DNA of 64,000 bases from Sternotherus odoratus (taxonomy: Eukaryota > Chordata > Testudines > Kinosternidae), in NCBI GenBank assembly GCA_032164245.1, contig JAVMKO010000009.1, forward strand, positions 81,317,712 to 81,381,711, written 5' to 3'. Positions 47,331 to 61,100 of this stretch are shown in pieces; the stretch's first letter is position 1; every line of letters begins with the position of its first letter. The notes beneath the pieces were generated by a model, which had not been told where the DNA came from, searched no databases, and was given only the letters and a program-made list of their open reading frames with translations. The position numbers and the translations under genes are program-made.

Positions 47331-47355
47331 TTACTTCTCATATATCAACTTGATT

Positions 47356-47633
47356 ACCGTATTTTTCGTCCCATAGGACGCTCCGGCGTATAAGACGCCC
47401 CCGCGTTTTCGGACCAAAAAAAAAAAAAAAAAAAAAAGCGCTGCTTTTTTCGCGCCGCTCTCCCGTCCCCGCCGCGTGGGCGGGCTGCTGGGAGAGCGGC
47501 GCGAAAAAAGCGGCGCTTTTTTTTTTTTTTTTTTTTTTTGGGCCGGCCGATATTCGGCGTATAAGACGCCCCCCCCAATATTGAAAGTATTTTTGGGGGT
47601 TAAAAAGGCGTCTTATACGCCGAAAAATACGGT
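47356..47633. mobile_element. MITE-like palindromic element (ACCGTATTTTTCG ends)
   Basis: Perfect 13-bp inverted ends at 47356-47368 and 47621-47633, each followed outwards by T/A as for a TA target. Subterminal GGCGTATAAGACGCCC occurs near 47384 and 47567 and inverted near 47608. The centre is a hairpin (arms about 47437-47464 and 47490-47516, CGCGCCGCTCTCCC and complement), each arm backed by A or T homopolymers. Little diverged, so probably young. Confidence 0.85.
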
Positions 47634-47787
47634 ACTTCTCATATATATATCATTTATGAAAACAGAGCAAATCAGATCCTCTTGTAGAATTCATTTTAAA
47701 ATAAATGTATAGGCTGAGATTAAAAATACAAAACATCTATAAATGCCATTATGACATTGACAGCTCTGGCAATTTATTAGATATAAA

Positions 47788-47818
47788 AATGTGTGTGTGT
47801 GTGTGTGTGTGTGTGTAT
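47788..47818. repeat. (TG)n microsatellite
   Basis: About 14 TG units. Confidence 0.95.
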
Positions 47819-49080
47819 AATCCCACACACCCTATGCAGCCTCTGCAGAGACTTTCTGCAATTGTTACATTTTGAAAAGCAAAAATGCACACAGCCCTTA
47901 AGGTTGTGAACCAAAGTATTGAGGGTTTCTATTTACTGACACAATTTTACCAGCACGGACCCATGTCCTGGACTGGGGAACACAGAGCAGCAGCACATCA
48001 GTTGCAGATCCTGCAGTTGAGCTCTCTCAACTCCACTGAAATGAAGAGGAGTCGAGAACACATGGCAGGATAAGGCCCTCAGCATGCCGGTTACCTCGTG
48101 GGACAGTGTCTATTCCACATAGTACACCGGGTCACCTTCCTCCTCCGGCCACACTAGCTGCAGCCCATCTAACAGAAAAACGCTGGAAGCAGGGTGTGTC
48201 AGGAATCAAATGCAGTGAGGGCCTGATCCCAAGCCCATTGGCGTCAATAAAGATGACCTTGGTCTTCAGTGATCTTTGGGTCAGGGCCCTTATCTACATG
48301 TTAAGTATCCAAAATGGCTGCATAACAGCCATTTTGTATCTCTGGAGTTACTGCAGGTTCCAACCCTTCTGAAAGAGTCCAAAGACGTGGGAAGTAATGT
48401 ATATACAGTACAACAATCACCCACATTTACCCTGAGGGCGTCTGGGCCATTAAAGCCGGCCTCTCACCTTCCTTAACTTCCCTCACAGCCAGATAGGTAT
48501 GTGTCTCTTCTGGGTACTGAGGATGTAGGGCTAGCTCCCAGAGCTTACTATCATGCACAGCCTTTGTCTTTGCAAAGGAGTAAACCCTGAGATTTTAAAG
48601 AAAGTCTGTGGTCAGACCCTACAAAAAGGAACTTGTCCAACTTCACGCATGGCCAGCTTCACCTGTGGCTCATTACAAAGCCTAGTTTTGGCAATTCTAA
48701 AGCTGATGCTTCCCAACAAGCTGTCAAAACAAAAACGCTCAACTCAACGCCTTTTTTATTAAACTTTCCTTGATTGCAAACTGATGGAACCAAGTAGCCT
48801 GTGTGTACTTTTGTTTACTGAGCATCCCCCAGTTAAAGTATATTCGCTCATTCCATCCTAAACTCTGCATACAGAGCTTCCACTGATGTCACAGAGCATG
48901 GAGAGCAGATAGCCTTAATCAGCCTTAGCTTCTGAAGCCAAATCTGCATAAAATAGGTGATGGTCCCAAGCTCTGGTGGGTATTCTCATTGGCTTTGATT
49001 ATGTGAATAAGTAAAGGTTCCCAGGGGTATGCATTTGCAGGAGACAGCCTATATTTTTAACCAGTGCTCATGTTGTATCA
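47819..49080. other. Unassigned DNA
   Basis: No supported feature. Confidence 0.4.
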
Positions 49081-49084
49081 AGGT

Positions 49085-49345
49085 TAAACAAGTGTCTTAT
49101 TTCAACTGATGTGCAGATTAGCCAGCCTGCATCTAATTATTTGTTTTTACTGGTGGCACAATTTTAAGATTATTTTTCTGCAGAAAATTGAACGCCATCT
49201 CCTGCACTGTTCCTCTCCGAAAACAGTAATATCTCTCTACAGAGACATTTCCCCACATAATTAGATTGACCATAGTAAGAGCGTTTGCATAGGGACAGTT
49301 CATCAGCACAGCTGGGAGAGTCAGTCTAGTCTAAAGAGCTGTAGT
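49085..49345. promoter_or_regulatory. Candidate conserved noncoding element
   Basis: Unique sequence with GCATCTAATTATTTG, CCACATAATTAGATTG, AGCGTTTGCATAGGG and TGGCACAATTTTAAG, typical enhancer wording with homeodomain and POU-like cores. Inference. Confidence 0.35.
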
Positions 49346-49469
49346 TAATATGCAGTGTTTTTAGATTAGAAACAATTTATAAAAGAGAAGAGTGGCAATG
49401 TGCAAAAATAGGACAGCACTCATTGCTCCAGGAACAAGAGTCGTATAGCCAAACTCCTAATTCTTTTTG

Positions 49470-49505
49470 CAGATACAGACAAACATGGCTACCACTCTGA
49501 AACTT
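49470..49505 (+). repeat. PLE tail fragment
   Basis: GCAGATACAGACAAACATGG and CTACCACTCTGAAAC match the last 35 bp of the PLE family 3' end only. Confidence 0.6.
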
Positions 49506-49878
49506 ATAGCCAAAATAGTTACTATAGGAACTTAATTAATGGTGACGTTGTATTAAGGTATTGGAGCACCACTTGTTCATGTGCCTTCAAACTGTGTGCA
49601 ACTCCAAGCTGCTGAAAGCATACACAAAACTTTAAACAAAATATCATTGTCATAAGCGTGCACCTAAAGAATGCAAATATGCAAAAACAATCATACCCAC
49701 AAAGGAATCAGACTATTCATGGATCATAAAGCATGGCAGAAAAGGAATGAGGATGTCTGGTCAGCTGCTTTTGCTTAGATTCTTTATTGTGCAATGAAAC
49801 CTTATTACTGCTTTTAAAAAACATCCTGGGGTCTGTATAGTTTTGGGTAAAATCTTGCTAAGCTTCTTTTTGTAAGTA

Positions 49879-50679
49879 CAGTACACAGACCCGTTTACGT
49901 GTGAATCCACTTAACGCACAGTAGCGCCATGCCTCCCAGTGCTACCTATTTAACACACAAGACTCATTAACATGGGGTACAGGAACGTGCTATGTAGCAT
50001 TATAGATTTGCTCACTAACTCTCTGACATAGAAATGGACAGGAAGTGCGGAGCGGAAACGTGTTGTAGGCCTACTGGCATTTCCTCTTCCTTTTAAGCAC
50101 CAATATTGGTAAAGACGTATCACACACTCTTAGTCATTGTCACGCTAGAGCGATGTAATACATGTGCTAATACATTTCAAAATTATTGGATTCTCGTTGA
50201 TTTCATTCTAATGGGAAACCTTTCTTTCGCCAAAGAAATCCTGCTTTCCCATTCTTTTGCTGAAAGGAAATTCCTTAGCGGTATTCCTTTCACCTTTCTT
50301 TCACAGACAGGAATGCAGCTATGTGGGCCAATTCTTCAAACCCAAGCGACAAAATTTGGAAATTTAATGGGGGCTGAATCATTCCAAGCAAGTAAGGCAT
50401 TTATAAATAGTTTTCAAAGTGTCAGGGCCTAGCGCAGGTATTGATTTCTGGAGAAAGCCCATCAGCCAATGAATCATCCATGAATGCGTTTCCTGCCGAG
50501 TTAAAATCCTGCAGTATTTGGGATGCCGTGAGCACGTAAGTAATCCTAGATAACTATACATGGACTGTATATATAGATATCTTAAGATATGTCAGCATGG
50601 CCCTCTTAACCTGCAATCTGCTAACACGCGGTGGTGGCAGCTTGACTCCCAACGTCGGTGCGTAAACGGGTCTGTACTG
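49879..50679 (+). mobile_element. Tigger-like (pogo) DNA transposon remnant with intact ends
   Basis: Starts CAGTACACAGACCCGTTTAC (49879) and ends GTAAACGGGTCTGTACTG (50662-50679). The ends are inverted repeats differing by one extra CA, and TA lies on both outer sides (49877-49878, 50680-50681). Inside, the frame at 50280-50432 encodes MQLCGPILQTQATKF, GAESFQASKAFINSFQSVRA, which resembles the CENP-B/Tigger DNA-binding domain (..GP.LQ.KA..F, .FKAS.GWL..F). No catalytic domain remains: an internally deleted, dead copy of 801 bp. Confidence 0.75.
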
Positions 50680-50681
50680 TA

Positions 50682-51049
50682 AGTCCAGCATCAGAGACTC
50701 CATTGATGTGTCAGCATGAAACAGGCAAACCGGATGTGGCCCTGTATTTGTCTATGCGAGGACTTGGCTTGGTTCATGCACTTGGCTAAAAAATGCAGAT
50801 CCATTATGATGATGCATTGAAAGCTGAACGAAGGTGGCACCACCAACACAGGAGAATCTCGTTAACCCCTCCCCCATCTCCATCCCAGCCAAAAATAACG
50901 CTGCGCTGACCAGCAAACCCACTAACGTTACTGGGCCTCTGGGTGTGAGCAGGGGCTGATCCCCTGAGCAATATGGACACCACCCAAAGGCGTCCCCCAG
51001 GCATTTGAAAATCACCCCATTCCCTTAAACAAAACCCGGGATTTCTTTT
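50682..51049. other. Unassigned DNA
   Basis: No supported feature. Confidence 0.4.
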
Positions 51050-51544
51050 TTAAGACCCATGGGAGGCTCTTTCCTTGGGCCCCGCCTGGGGTGGGAGACC
51101 CACGAGGCCCCCCCACCCCCACCCCTTAGCAGCCTCTTCTCTGGATCTGGGGGTTGGGGGAACTGCAGGATAAAAACCGGGAGCGTCGCCATCGCCACTC
51201 CTGCCCAGCACGGCTGGGGGGGGCCAATTGCAGCCCCCCCCCGTGCCCCGGGACCACGCCGCAGACAAGCAGCCCCCGCGGGCTACGGGGGGAGGGGCGG
51301 GGGGGCTGCCTGCCCCAGCACGTGGGGGCGGCTCAGGCTGCCCTGCACCCAGCCCCCTTCAAGGCAATTGGGGGGGGGGCGCCACCCCTCCCCGTTCCAC
51401 TTTCTTCACCCCGCCGGCGAAGCGCTTGGGGGGGGGGCAGCCCGGCCCCGCAGCCAGACAACCCCGGGGGCCCGGCGCCGCCCCCCCCCCCCCACTGTGC
51501 ATGGCACTTGCGCCGGCTCTTCCCAAGCGGCTTGAAAGGGAAGC

Positions 51545-51568
51545 GGGAGGGGGAGGGGGAGGGGCAGG
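51545..51568 (+). other. Potential G-quadruplex
   Basis: Successive GGGGG/GGGG runs separated by single A, with others (51361-51370, 51426-51436, 51725-51737) in the same island. Confidence 0.5.
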
Positions 51569-51824
51569 TGCCCTCCCCGCTCCGGGAAGCCCCCGGCCGC
51601 AACGCCAGGACACCCCCCCCCCCGCGGGGACTGCTGCTCCCCCAGGACCGCTGGGATGGGGGGGGGGCGCTGCTGCCAGTCTGAGCCAGCTGAAAAACCT
51701 CCCGCCCCCCCCCCAACATACTAATGGGGGGGGGGGGCTGGGTAGGTTGCAGCCACTTCCCTAGGGCCGGGCGGTGCCTCGCAGCGGGGGGGCCGGTCCC
51801 AGCGGGTCAGGGCTAAGTCCCGGC

Positions 51825-51832
51825 TATAAATA
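51825..51832 (+). promoter_or_regulatory. TATA box within orphan CpG island
   Basis: TATAAATA in GGCTATAAATACACC, a consensus core-promoter element flanked by GC-rich DNA. Initiation would fall near 51850-51860. No recognisable product follows. Confidence 0.5.
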
Positions 51833-52054
51833 CACCGGGGCTGGGCTGGCGCCGGGTCGGAGGGAGGCTCTCGGTGTAAATGGAAACAGGAGCCAATCCG
51901 GGCTGCGCGCCCGCCCCGGGGGGCCGGGCCAGGAAACCTCTCCGGGGGCCGGCAGCCTCCAGCGGGCTCATGGGAGCCCCCCCCGCCAGGGGATCCTTCG
52001 GATCGGGGGAGAGAACACCGCCCATTTGCGACCCCCTTCTTCGGGGGGGGGGGG

Positions 52055-52133
52055 CGATACACACACACCACACCAACCACACACACACACACCAACCACA
52101 CACACACACCAACCACACACACACACACACACC
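52055..52133. repeat. (CA)n with CCAACCACAC interruptions
   Basis: Tandem CACACACCAACCACACACAC units, a minisatellite-like CA array inside the CpG island. Confidence 0.9.
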
Positions 52134-52700
52134 CTGCAAAGCGACTTTCCTGCCCCTCCCCCTGCGTTGGGGCCGCCGCCCCTCCCCCTCGCCAGCCCCC
52201 CACTCCCCGACGCCGGGTCCCGTCCCCCCACCGCGAGCCCGGCGGGCGGAACAAGCCTCCGGAGCTGCACCGGGGCAGGGTCCGAGCGCAGATCCAGCCC
52301 CGGCCCCGGCTACTCAGCGCTGCCAAAGTCCCGACATCCAGGGACTGGGGCTGCCCCGTATTTCAAGATCCGTCTCCGTTCAACCGCCCCGAGCGGGATT
52401 TACAGGACGGGACCCAGCAGCACATTTTAACCCCAGCCCCGGGAAAGGGGCCGAACTGGAGCGAGGAACTGCAGCCACGGTTCGGCCCCTCGCCCCTCGT
52501 CGCCATTCCCTCTCCTCTTCCCACGCCAAACGCCTCACCTGGGGCTTTTGCTGCACCTCCCAGGGCTACTCGCTGCCGTGTCAAGTGGATCCCGATCACT
52601 AGTCGTAGAGGGTTTCACCCCCATCGCCTCGGGGGCTCAGGTCTGCTCTGGACGTAGCAAAAGAGGGAAAGAGATTTTCAAGTCAAAGCGAATTCTTTCG

Positions 52701-54699
52701 AGTGGGAAAATTAGGACGTGCAGAAGAGACCCGTAGAAACTGGCAAACTGGTCCTTGTTTGGAAGTGCAGCCCTCATGTCCAGGAGATTGTTAGTCTCGG
52801 GCGGTGTTTCCGATAAACTTTTCCTCCTGTTGTTTAACGATTTGTGGATTTGATCTAAATTGCGTAAAATAAAAGAAACCCTAAAGCAAGAAGTAAACAA
52901 ACAGTATTCTCAGTCCAGCCCTTCCCAGTGTCAAGTTCAAGACGGGACTGTCTGGGTTTCCCCTCAGACATGAAAGGTACAGCAGCTCCCATCAAGTTAC
53001 TCACATCCTTAGAGCGAGGCGGGAAATGCGTTATATATAATATTACACAGTCATTTGGTTTCTAGCTGAACTGTGTACACCTTCCAATGCCGCCTTCCGC
53101 TACATGTATATACACAGAAGTGGTGCTAGTCAATAGAGCATCATATATTGTTAAATCCTGTAGGTAAGATAGGACAGGTAATTAATTTTAATCACAAGTT
53201 TAGGAAGCCAAAATACAATCTATTTGTAATTTCCAGTGCCAACACTTCTGGGAAGATAGAATCGTTTATTGTTTTGACTAATTACAAATGAATGGGGCTG
53301 GATTTTAACTTTGAGAAAGTTAACCAAAGCCAAGGAAGGTCCAAATGCAAAATGAATATTAGAAATAGCAGTCCACTCCAGTCTGTGTATATATTTTAAA
53401 ATTTTAAGTCAGGGGGAAAATACCCAAACAGTGGATTAATTAATTGTTTACATCAACCAAGATCAGCTGATACAGATGAAAAATCTTAACTATTTTGGAG
53501 GGGGAAGTGTGGAGGGAGGGAAGATTGTTTTGGTTTGTATTATTTTTGTTTTTCAGTAGTAATTTACCAAGCTACCATTTCTCTCTAAAATTCCTCAATC
53601 TTTTCCCTATTTCCTGGCTTTTATTTCCTATTTCTTAATACCGTCTCTGTTCACACTCTGCCTTCATTATTAACCTAAAATTAAAACCCAAAAATTAAAA
53701 ACATACCATCCTAAATTCCACATATAAAAAGTGAAAACTGATAAAACATGACTAAATATTATATTGGTTACCAACAGACATTAGTTTTCTATAATTATTT
53801 TCTTTGGCCAAGGAAAATAAATATCCGGGTTAGAATTTTATTACAAAATAAACAATTGTATTTCATGTTACTGATTTTAATGGAAATAATTCATCAGCAT
53901 CTCTCTACAACGCATTAGGTTTGAAAAATATATTTGTCAAGGAATTTCTACAGTGTTTCTTAAAAAACAATTGAAATCATCATCTGATTGGCTATATAGA
54001 ATCATCTTGATAACTGGGCATTGGGTTATATACAGCCAAACAAATCCACTTTCCCCCCCTTTCTATAAGGGGGATAAACTATAATTCTTTGAAGAAACAC
54101 TCACTTTAATCAGAAGTAAACACACGGAACTGGCTCTTTACTCGCCAACCAGTTGTTTCAGATGCACGCTAAACCTCTTAAAAGCATATATATAGGTAGA
54201 GAGAGAACTGGGGGTGTTTATCTCTCCGGGCACCTATGGAGACAGACATAGGCATGCCTTTCTGCATAGGGTAAAAAGGAGCCACACACAAGATAAAACT
54301 CATTGCATTTACCTTCTGATGTTTCCGCACCCAGCACTGGGAGGCCTAACGCAGCTCTTGTTCTTTGAAGTGCAAGAGACTCCTGGTCGCTCACAGGACC
54401 GATCAGTAAAGCTCGCAGAAAGTTCAGGAACAAACACGTGAAACTCGAGGTGAAAACAAACCATTGTGATGTGGGGGCGGGGACAAGGAAAAACAACGAC
54501 TCTCGTTCCACTATTGAAAGAAACATTGTATATTGCTAGCTTGCAATGGAGGAGGGGGAACTCTATAGATAATGGGGAGATGTGTGTAACCTTGATATGT
54601 GGGTACTACCCTTAAACCTGGGTGGAAAGAGTAGTACACAAAGCAATAAGGAAATACAAGACAGTAGTTCAAAAACTATTTCATTGTGTTCTTTCAAAA
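52701..54699. other. AT-rich ZIC3 downstream flank
   Basis: No repeat family or gene recognised. Candidate ZIC3 poly(A) signals AATAAA (minus strand) at 53620-53625 and 53837-53842 lie here. Unique AT-rich wording could include conserved regulatory DNA. Confidence 0.4.
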
Positions 54700-55510
54700 A
54701 CAATAAACTTTTAATGCTAAAGCAGTTATAACCAAAAACTGTACAGAGTTTTGTAATTTTTTTTGTTGGTTTTTGTTGTTTTTTTTTTGTTAGAAAACAC
54801 TTTTTCCCCCATAAATATTGTTCAGTTCCCGGCACTTCGTATCAATAATTAAATTACAAACGATAAATATGGCATCATGGATATGTATTTACAAAAAAAG
54901 TTATTACAAAAAGGCAACTGTTTTACTAAACGCTCACAATCTGGGTAGAATAAACACCACAGCCTCATCTTGAAAAAATACTGGACGAACCCATCAGACG
55001 AGAATACATTCACAAGTATAATGCTTTGAGAGAGAGGAAGAGAGAGAGGTTCAAGACATAACAGGACTTTGGCACGGTTTAAGAATGTGAGTTTAAACAA
55101 TTACCACTAAGGCGAAGGAGAATTTGCATCCTCATGTCAGCATCCCACCGAAGGAAGAAAAAGCCAAAAAAAAAAAAAAAGAGAGACAATAAAAAATAAA
55201 AAAAAATAACAGTGTTCAAATGAAGGGAGAAGGGGAGGCAATTGGAAGAGGGAAGAGGGAGGAAAAAATCAAAGAAATTACTGCAAATGCCAAAACCAAA
55301 CAAAAAAAATCCAATCCTGAGAGAAGGACATAGCTAGTCCAGCGTACGGAGCTTGCAAAAATTAAAAAACCCCTTTCCTGGATCATTGCAATGAACTGGA
55401 TGTAGCCCTGTGCGGATGTTTTCCTGAAAACTCCATTTCCGTGTGATTGATTTTCAGGTTTCCTTGGAATTCATTTGGTCCAGTCTACGGTTAGGTTGGC
55501 TGGCTTGTCC
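54700..55510 (-). other. ZIC3: Probable ZIC3 3' UTR
   Basis: AT-rich sequence directly after the stop codon. The nearest minus-strand polyadenylation-type hexamer is ATTAAA at 54710-54715, giving a 3' UTR of about 800 nt. Canonical AATAAA on this strand also occurs at 53837-53842 and 53620-53625, so a 1.7-1.9 kb UTR is possible. The true end is undecided. Confidence 0.5.
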
Positions 55511-58662
<3,152 letters not shown>

Positions 58663-59450
58663 GGAGCGGGGCGCCCGCCGCGGGAGGCTCCCCGCAAAAC
58701 AATGGGCCGGGCGCGGGGGGGGGGACGAGCTCACGCACCGCCCCACGCGCGACCGCCCCCCACGCGTGCCCGGCTGGGGGCTGCCAAGCGCCCCCCCCCT
58801 TCCCTCCCGCAGTGCCCGGGAAGCGCAGCGCACCCCAGCCCGGCTCCGCGTCCGGCCCCTGCGCTCCCACCCGGCGGTGTCCTTGGACTGGTCCCCTCCA
58901 CCGCGCACTCCCCGCACATAAACCAACTCGGGAGGCAGCCCGCGCCCAGCCAATGGGGAGCCGGCTGGGGGGAGGCGTCACCTGACCCCCGGCCGGCCCG
59001 CCCATTGGCCGCGCCGCTCGTGAGTGGCAGCGCTCGACACGGACGCCGGCGGCGCGCGGCCCGGCCGGCGCGCTGATTGGCCCGCCCGGGCGGAGCGGCT
59101 CGCAGGTGAGGTTAAAGGGGGCCCGCGAGCCGCACATGGGTTGTGGAGCCGCCCGGCTGCAGGGGCGCGCGGGAGCGCTCGCGGCGCCCCCCCCCCCCCG
59201 GGCTCGCGCCCCTTGCAACTCGGTTTCCTTCCATGCACCATCCCCCGCCCGCCCCCGCCCGCTCCCGCCCCCGCCCCCGCCCGTGCTGAAAACAGAACCC
59301 CCCAAAATAAAACACGCGGGGAGCCACGGGGGCGACATCAAAAGCCGGGCAGAGCCACGGGAGACCCGCGTCTCGCGGCTGGAGCCCCGCGCTGGGCAGC
59401 TCCCGCTGCTGCAACGCGGCACCTTGATTGGAAGCCGTCAATCTCGGCGT
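58663..59450 (-). promoter_or_regulatory. ZIC3: ZIC3 5' UTR and TATA-less CpG-island promoter
   Basis: GC- and CpG-dense DNA upstream of the ATG. Minus-strand CCAAT boxes lie at 59004-59008, 59076-59080 and 59427-59431, and a plus-strand CCAAT at 58950-58954; several are embedded in GC boxes (for example CGCCCATTGGCCGC). No TATA box is seen near the ATG. This architecture suits NF-Y/SP1-driven initiation, probably between about 58700 and 59000. The exact TSS is inference. Confidence 0.6.
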
Positions 59451-59650
59451 GCGGTTCACAAAAAGATTTAAAAACGAATAAAAATGAAGGCGGCCTAAAT
59501 CAGCGCGGCTCGCCGAGCCCGTGCGTGGGGTCTTCTCGCGGGGGAGGGAGGATCCTTGCACAGCCTCCACTTGAAAGCGATTCTGGTCCGGTGCTAAATG
59601 TGGCGGGCCGCGGTTGTGTTTCGCCACCACTCGCGGCTTCTTTTTCCCCA

Positions 59651-60879
59651 CAAGAAGATCCAGGAAATAAATAAAATATTAGAGATTATTTCAAAGCTTG
59701 GGCTGAACAAGATAAACCCTCCCTGTCCCTAAGCTTAAATGCCGTGGGGGTTAGCGCCACAAACGGTGACTTTATTTGCTTTTATCACTATATAAATTGC
59801 TCGGGAGATGGGGACCAAAGTCTCTTTTGGGTTTATTTCATTGTATTTGTTTATAGGTGGATTTTATTATTTCGCAGTTGCAACGTTCTGCCTTGAAATA
59901 ATTATCAGCTGCAGACAGCACCATAAATCCGCTCATTTTCTGTTCTGGAAAGCATTTGCAAAGAACTATGGGGAGCAAGAGTGGAAATAAAAGGCAGAAA
60001 GAAAGATGGCTGTAATTGTAATATCCTGAGATTTGCTGAGCCCCAAAGTCTGTCTATTGAGCTGGTCTCACAGGATTGCCGCCGTCTCTCTGCAGGAAAC
60101 ATAAAATCTGATCAAGTTCAGAGACGCATTGAGAGCCTGCTTCAAGCAGCGCTTTATAACTGCAGCCCTTTCACATCCTTCCCCCCAATCAGCCCCAGGA
60201 AAGACTTCACATTCTTTATTTTAGGGTTGGGGGAAAAAAGCCACCGATATAAAATCTCCCTCAGTAGTAACACCGTCTCCCATCAAACCAATCAAAATTC
60301 ACACGCCACCTCCATCAAGACCATTCCCCAAATTGGAAGGTGAGTCACTTCTCTCTTAGATTATTGCATCTAAAGAAAAAACAAACAAACAGCAAACCCC
60401 TCTTGCAATAGAAAAATAGTCGATTGAATGCAGATTTGGAGGGAGGAGAGCCGGGTTTCGGCTCGGAAGGGACCGTTTCCTTCGGGTTTTGTTTCACATA
60501 CACCAGGAAGGAGGGATTTTCCTAAAAGGGGCAAATGAAACTCTGAGAATCGGGCTTGGAAAATAATCGACCGAGGCAGGATTGCAAAGCGGGGAGACTA
60601 CGGCGTGGTTGTTCTTTGTTCGGGGTGGGATGGGGATGTCGGAGAGGACTCTCCTGGGGGTGGTGTGAGCAGAAGTGTGCTAAACTCAGGCCCGACGCAG
60701 GAACCTGCTCGGCCGTTTTCTGATGGACCCCGACATCCCTGCGGTGTCGCTCAAGGGGCTCCGCCAAGTTTGTGTAACTTTCCCCTGGCCCTGGTTTACT
60801 GCCCGCTGCAGGGCGAAGGGGCTTTCCACGTGCTGTACCTGGTCTGCGTGTCGGCCTAGCGAGGGCCCGGCTCGGATAA
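59651..60879. other. ZIC3 upstream flank
   Basis: Mixed-composition unique DNA. No coding exon or repeat family recognised. Confidence 0.4.
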
Positions 60880-61100
60880 TTAATTACCTCCAGCACGTGT
60901 TGTGTCGTCTCTGTAACAAAAAGGCATAATTCAATTAGATCATCCACCGAGGGCTGGGGGGAGAAATGCCTGTGAAGTCCCCGACCTGGGGCAACCGAGG
61001 GCGAATGACCTTTGCTTTTGCAGAAGGCCTCACGGGCAGTTCTGTTCATTGTCTTTAGCCTGAATATGATGGAAAACAACTTCCAGGCGCTCTGTTGTTC
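60880..61100. promoter_or_regulatory. Candidate conserved enhancer upstream of ZIC3
   Basis: Unique sequence with GGATAATTAATTACC, CAGCACGTGTTGTGT (E-box CACGTG), ATAATTCAATTAGATC and GAATGACCTTTGC (nuclear-receptor-like half-site), about 2.2 kb above the ZIC3 start. Inference. Confidence 0.4.

Larger units (their letters stand above)
51050..52700. promoter_or_regulatory. Orphan CpG-rich island downstream of ZIC3
   Basis: About 1.6 kb of strongly GC- and CpG-rich DNA in AT-rich surroundings, with G or C runs of 8-14 bases. Open frames up to 240 codons exist on both strands, but they overlap, are composition-driven and show no conserved domain. Likely a noncoding-RNA promoter or distal regulatory island linked to ZIC3. 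Confidence 0.6.

Noticed and set aside
52055..52133. Regular CA-type repeat units considered as a CRISPR-like array
   Set aside because: Simple-sequence minisatellite; vertebrate context and no unique spacers.
51154..52430. Overlapping 100-218-codon frames in the orphan CpG island
   Set aside because: On both strands and several phases at once, Pro/Gly/Ala-rich; typical of GC-rich noncoding DNA.
55177..55210. AATAAA-rich plus-strand sequence as a poly(A) signal for ZIC3
   Set aside because: It is on the strand opposite the gene; only TTTATT or TTTAAT on the plus strand would count.
59024..59674. 216-codon plus-strand frame upstream of ZIC3
   Set aside because: Ala/Pro/Arg-rich by base composition; no recognised family.
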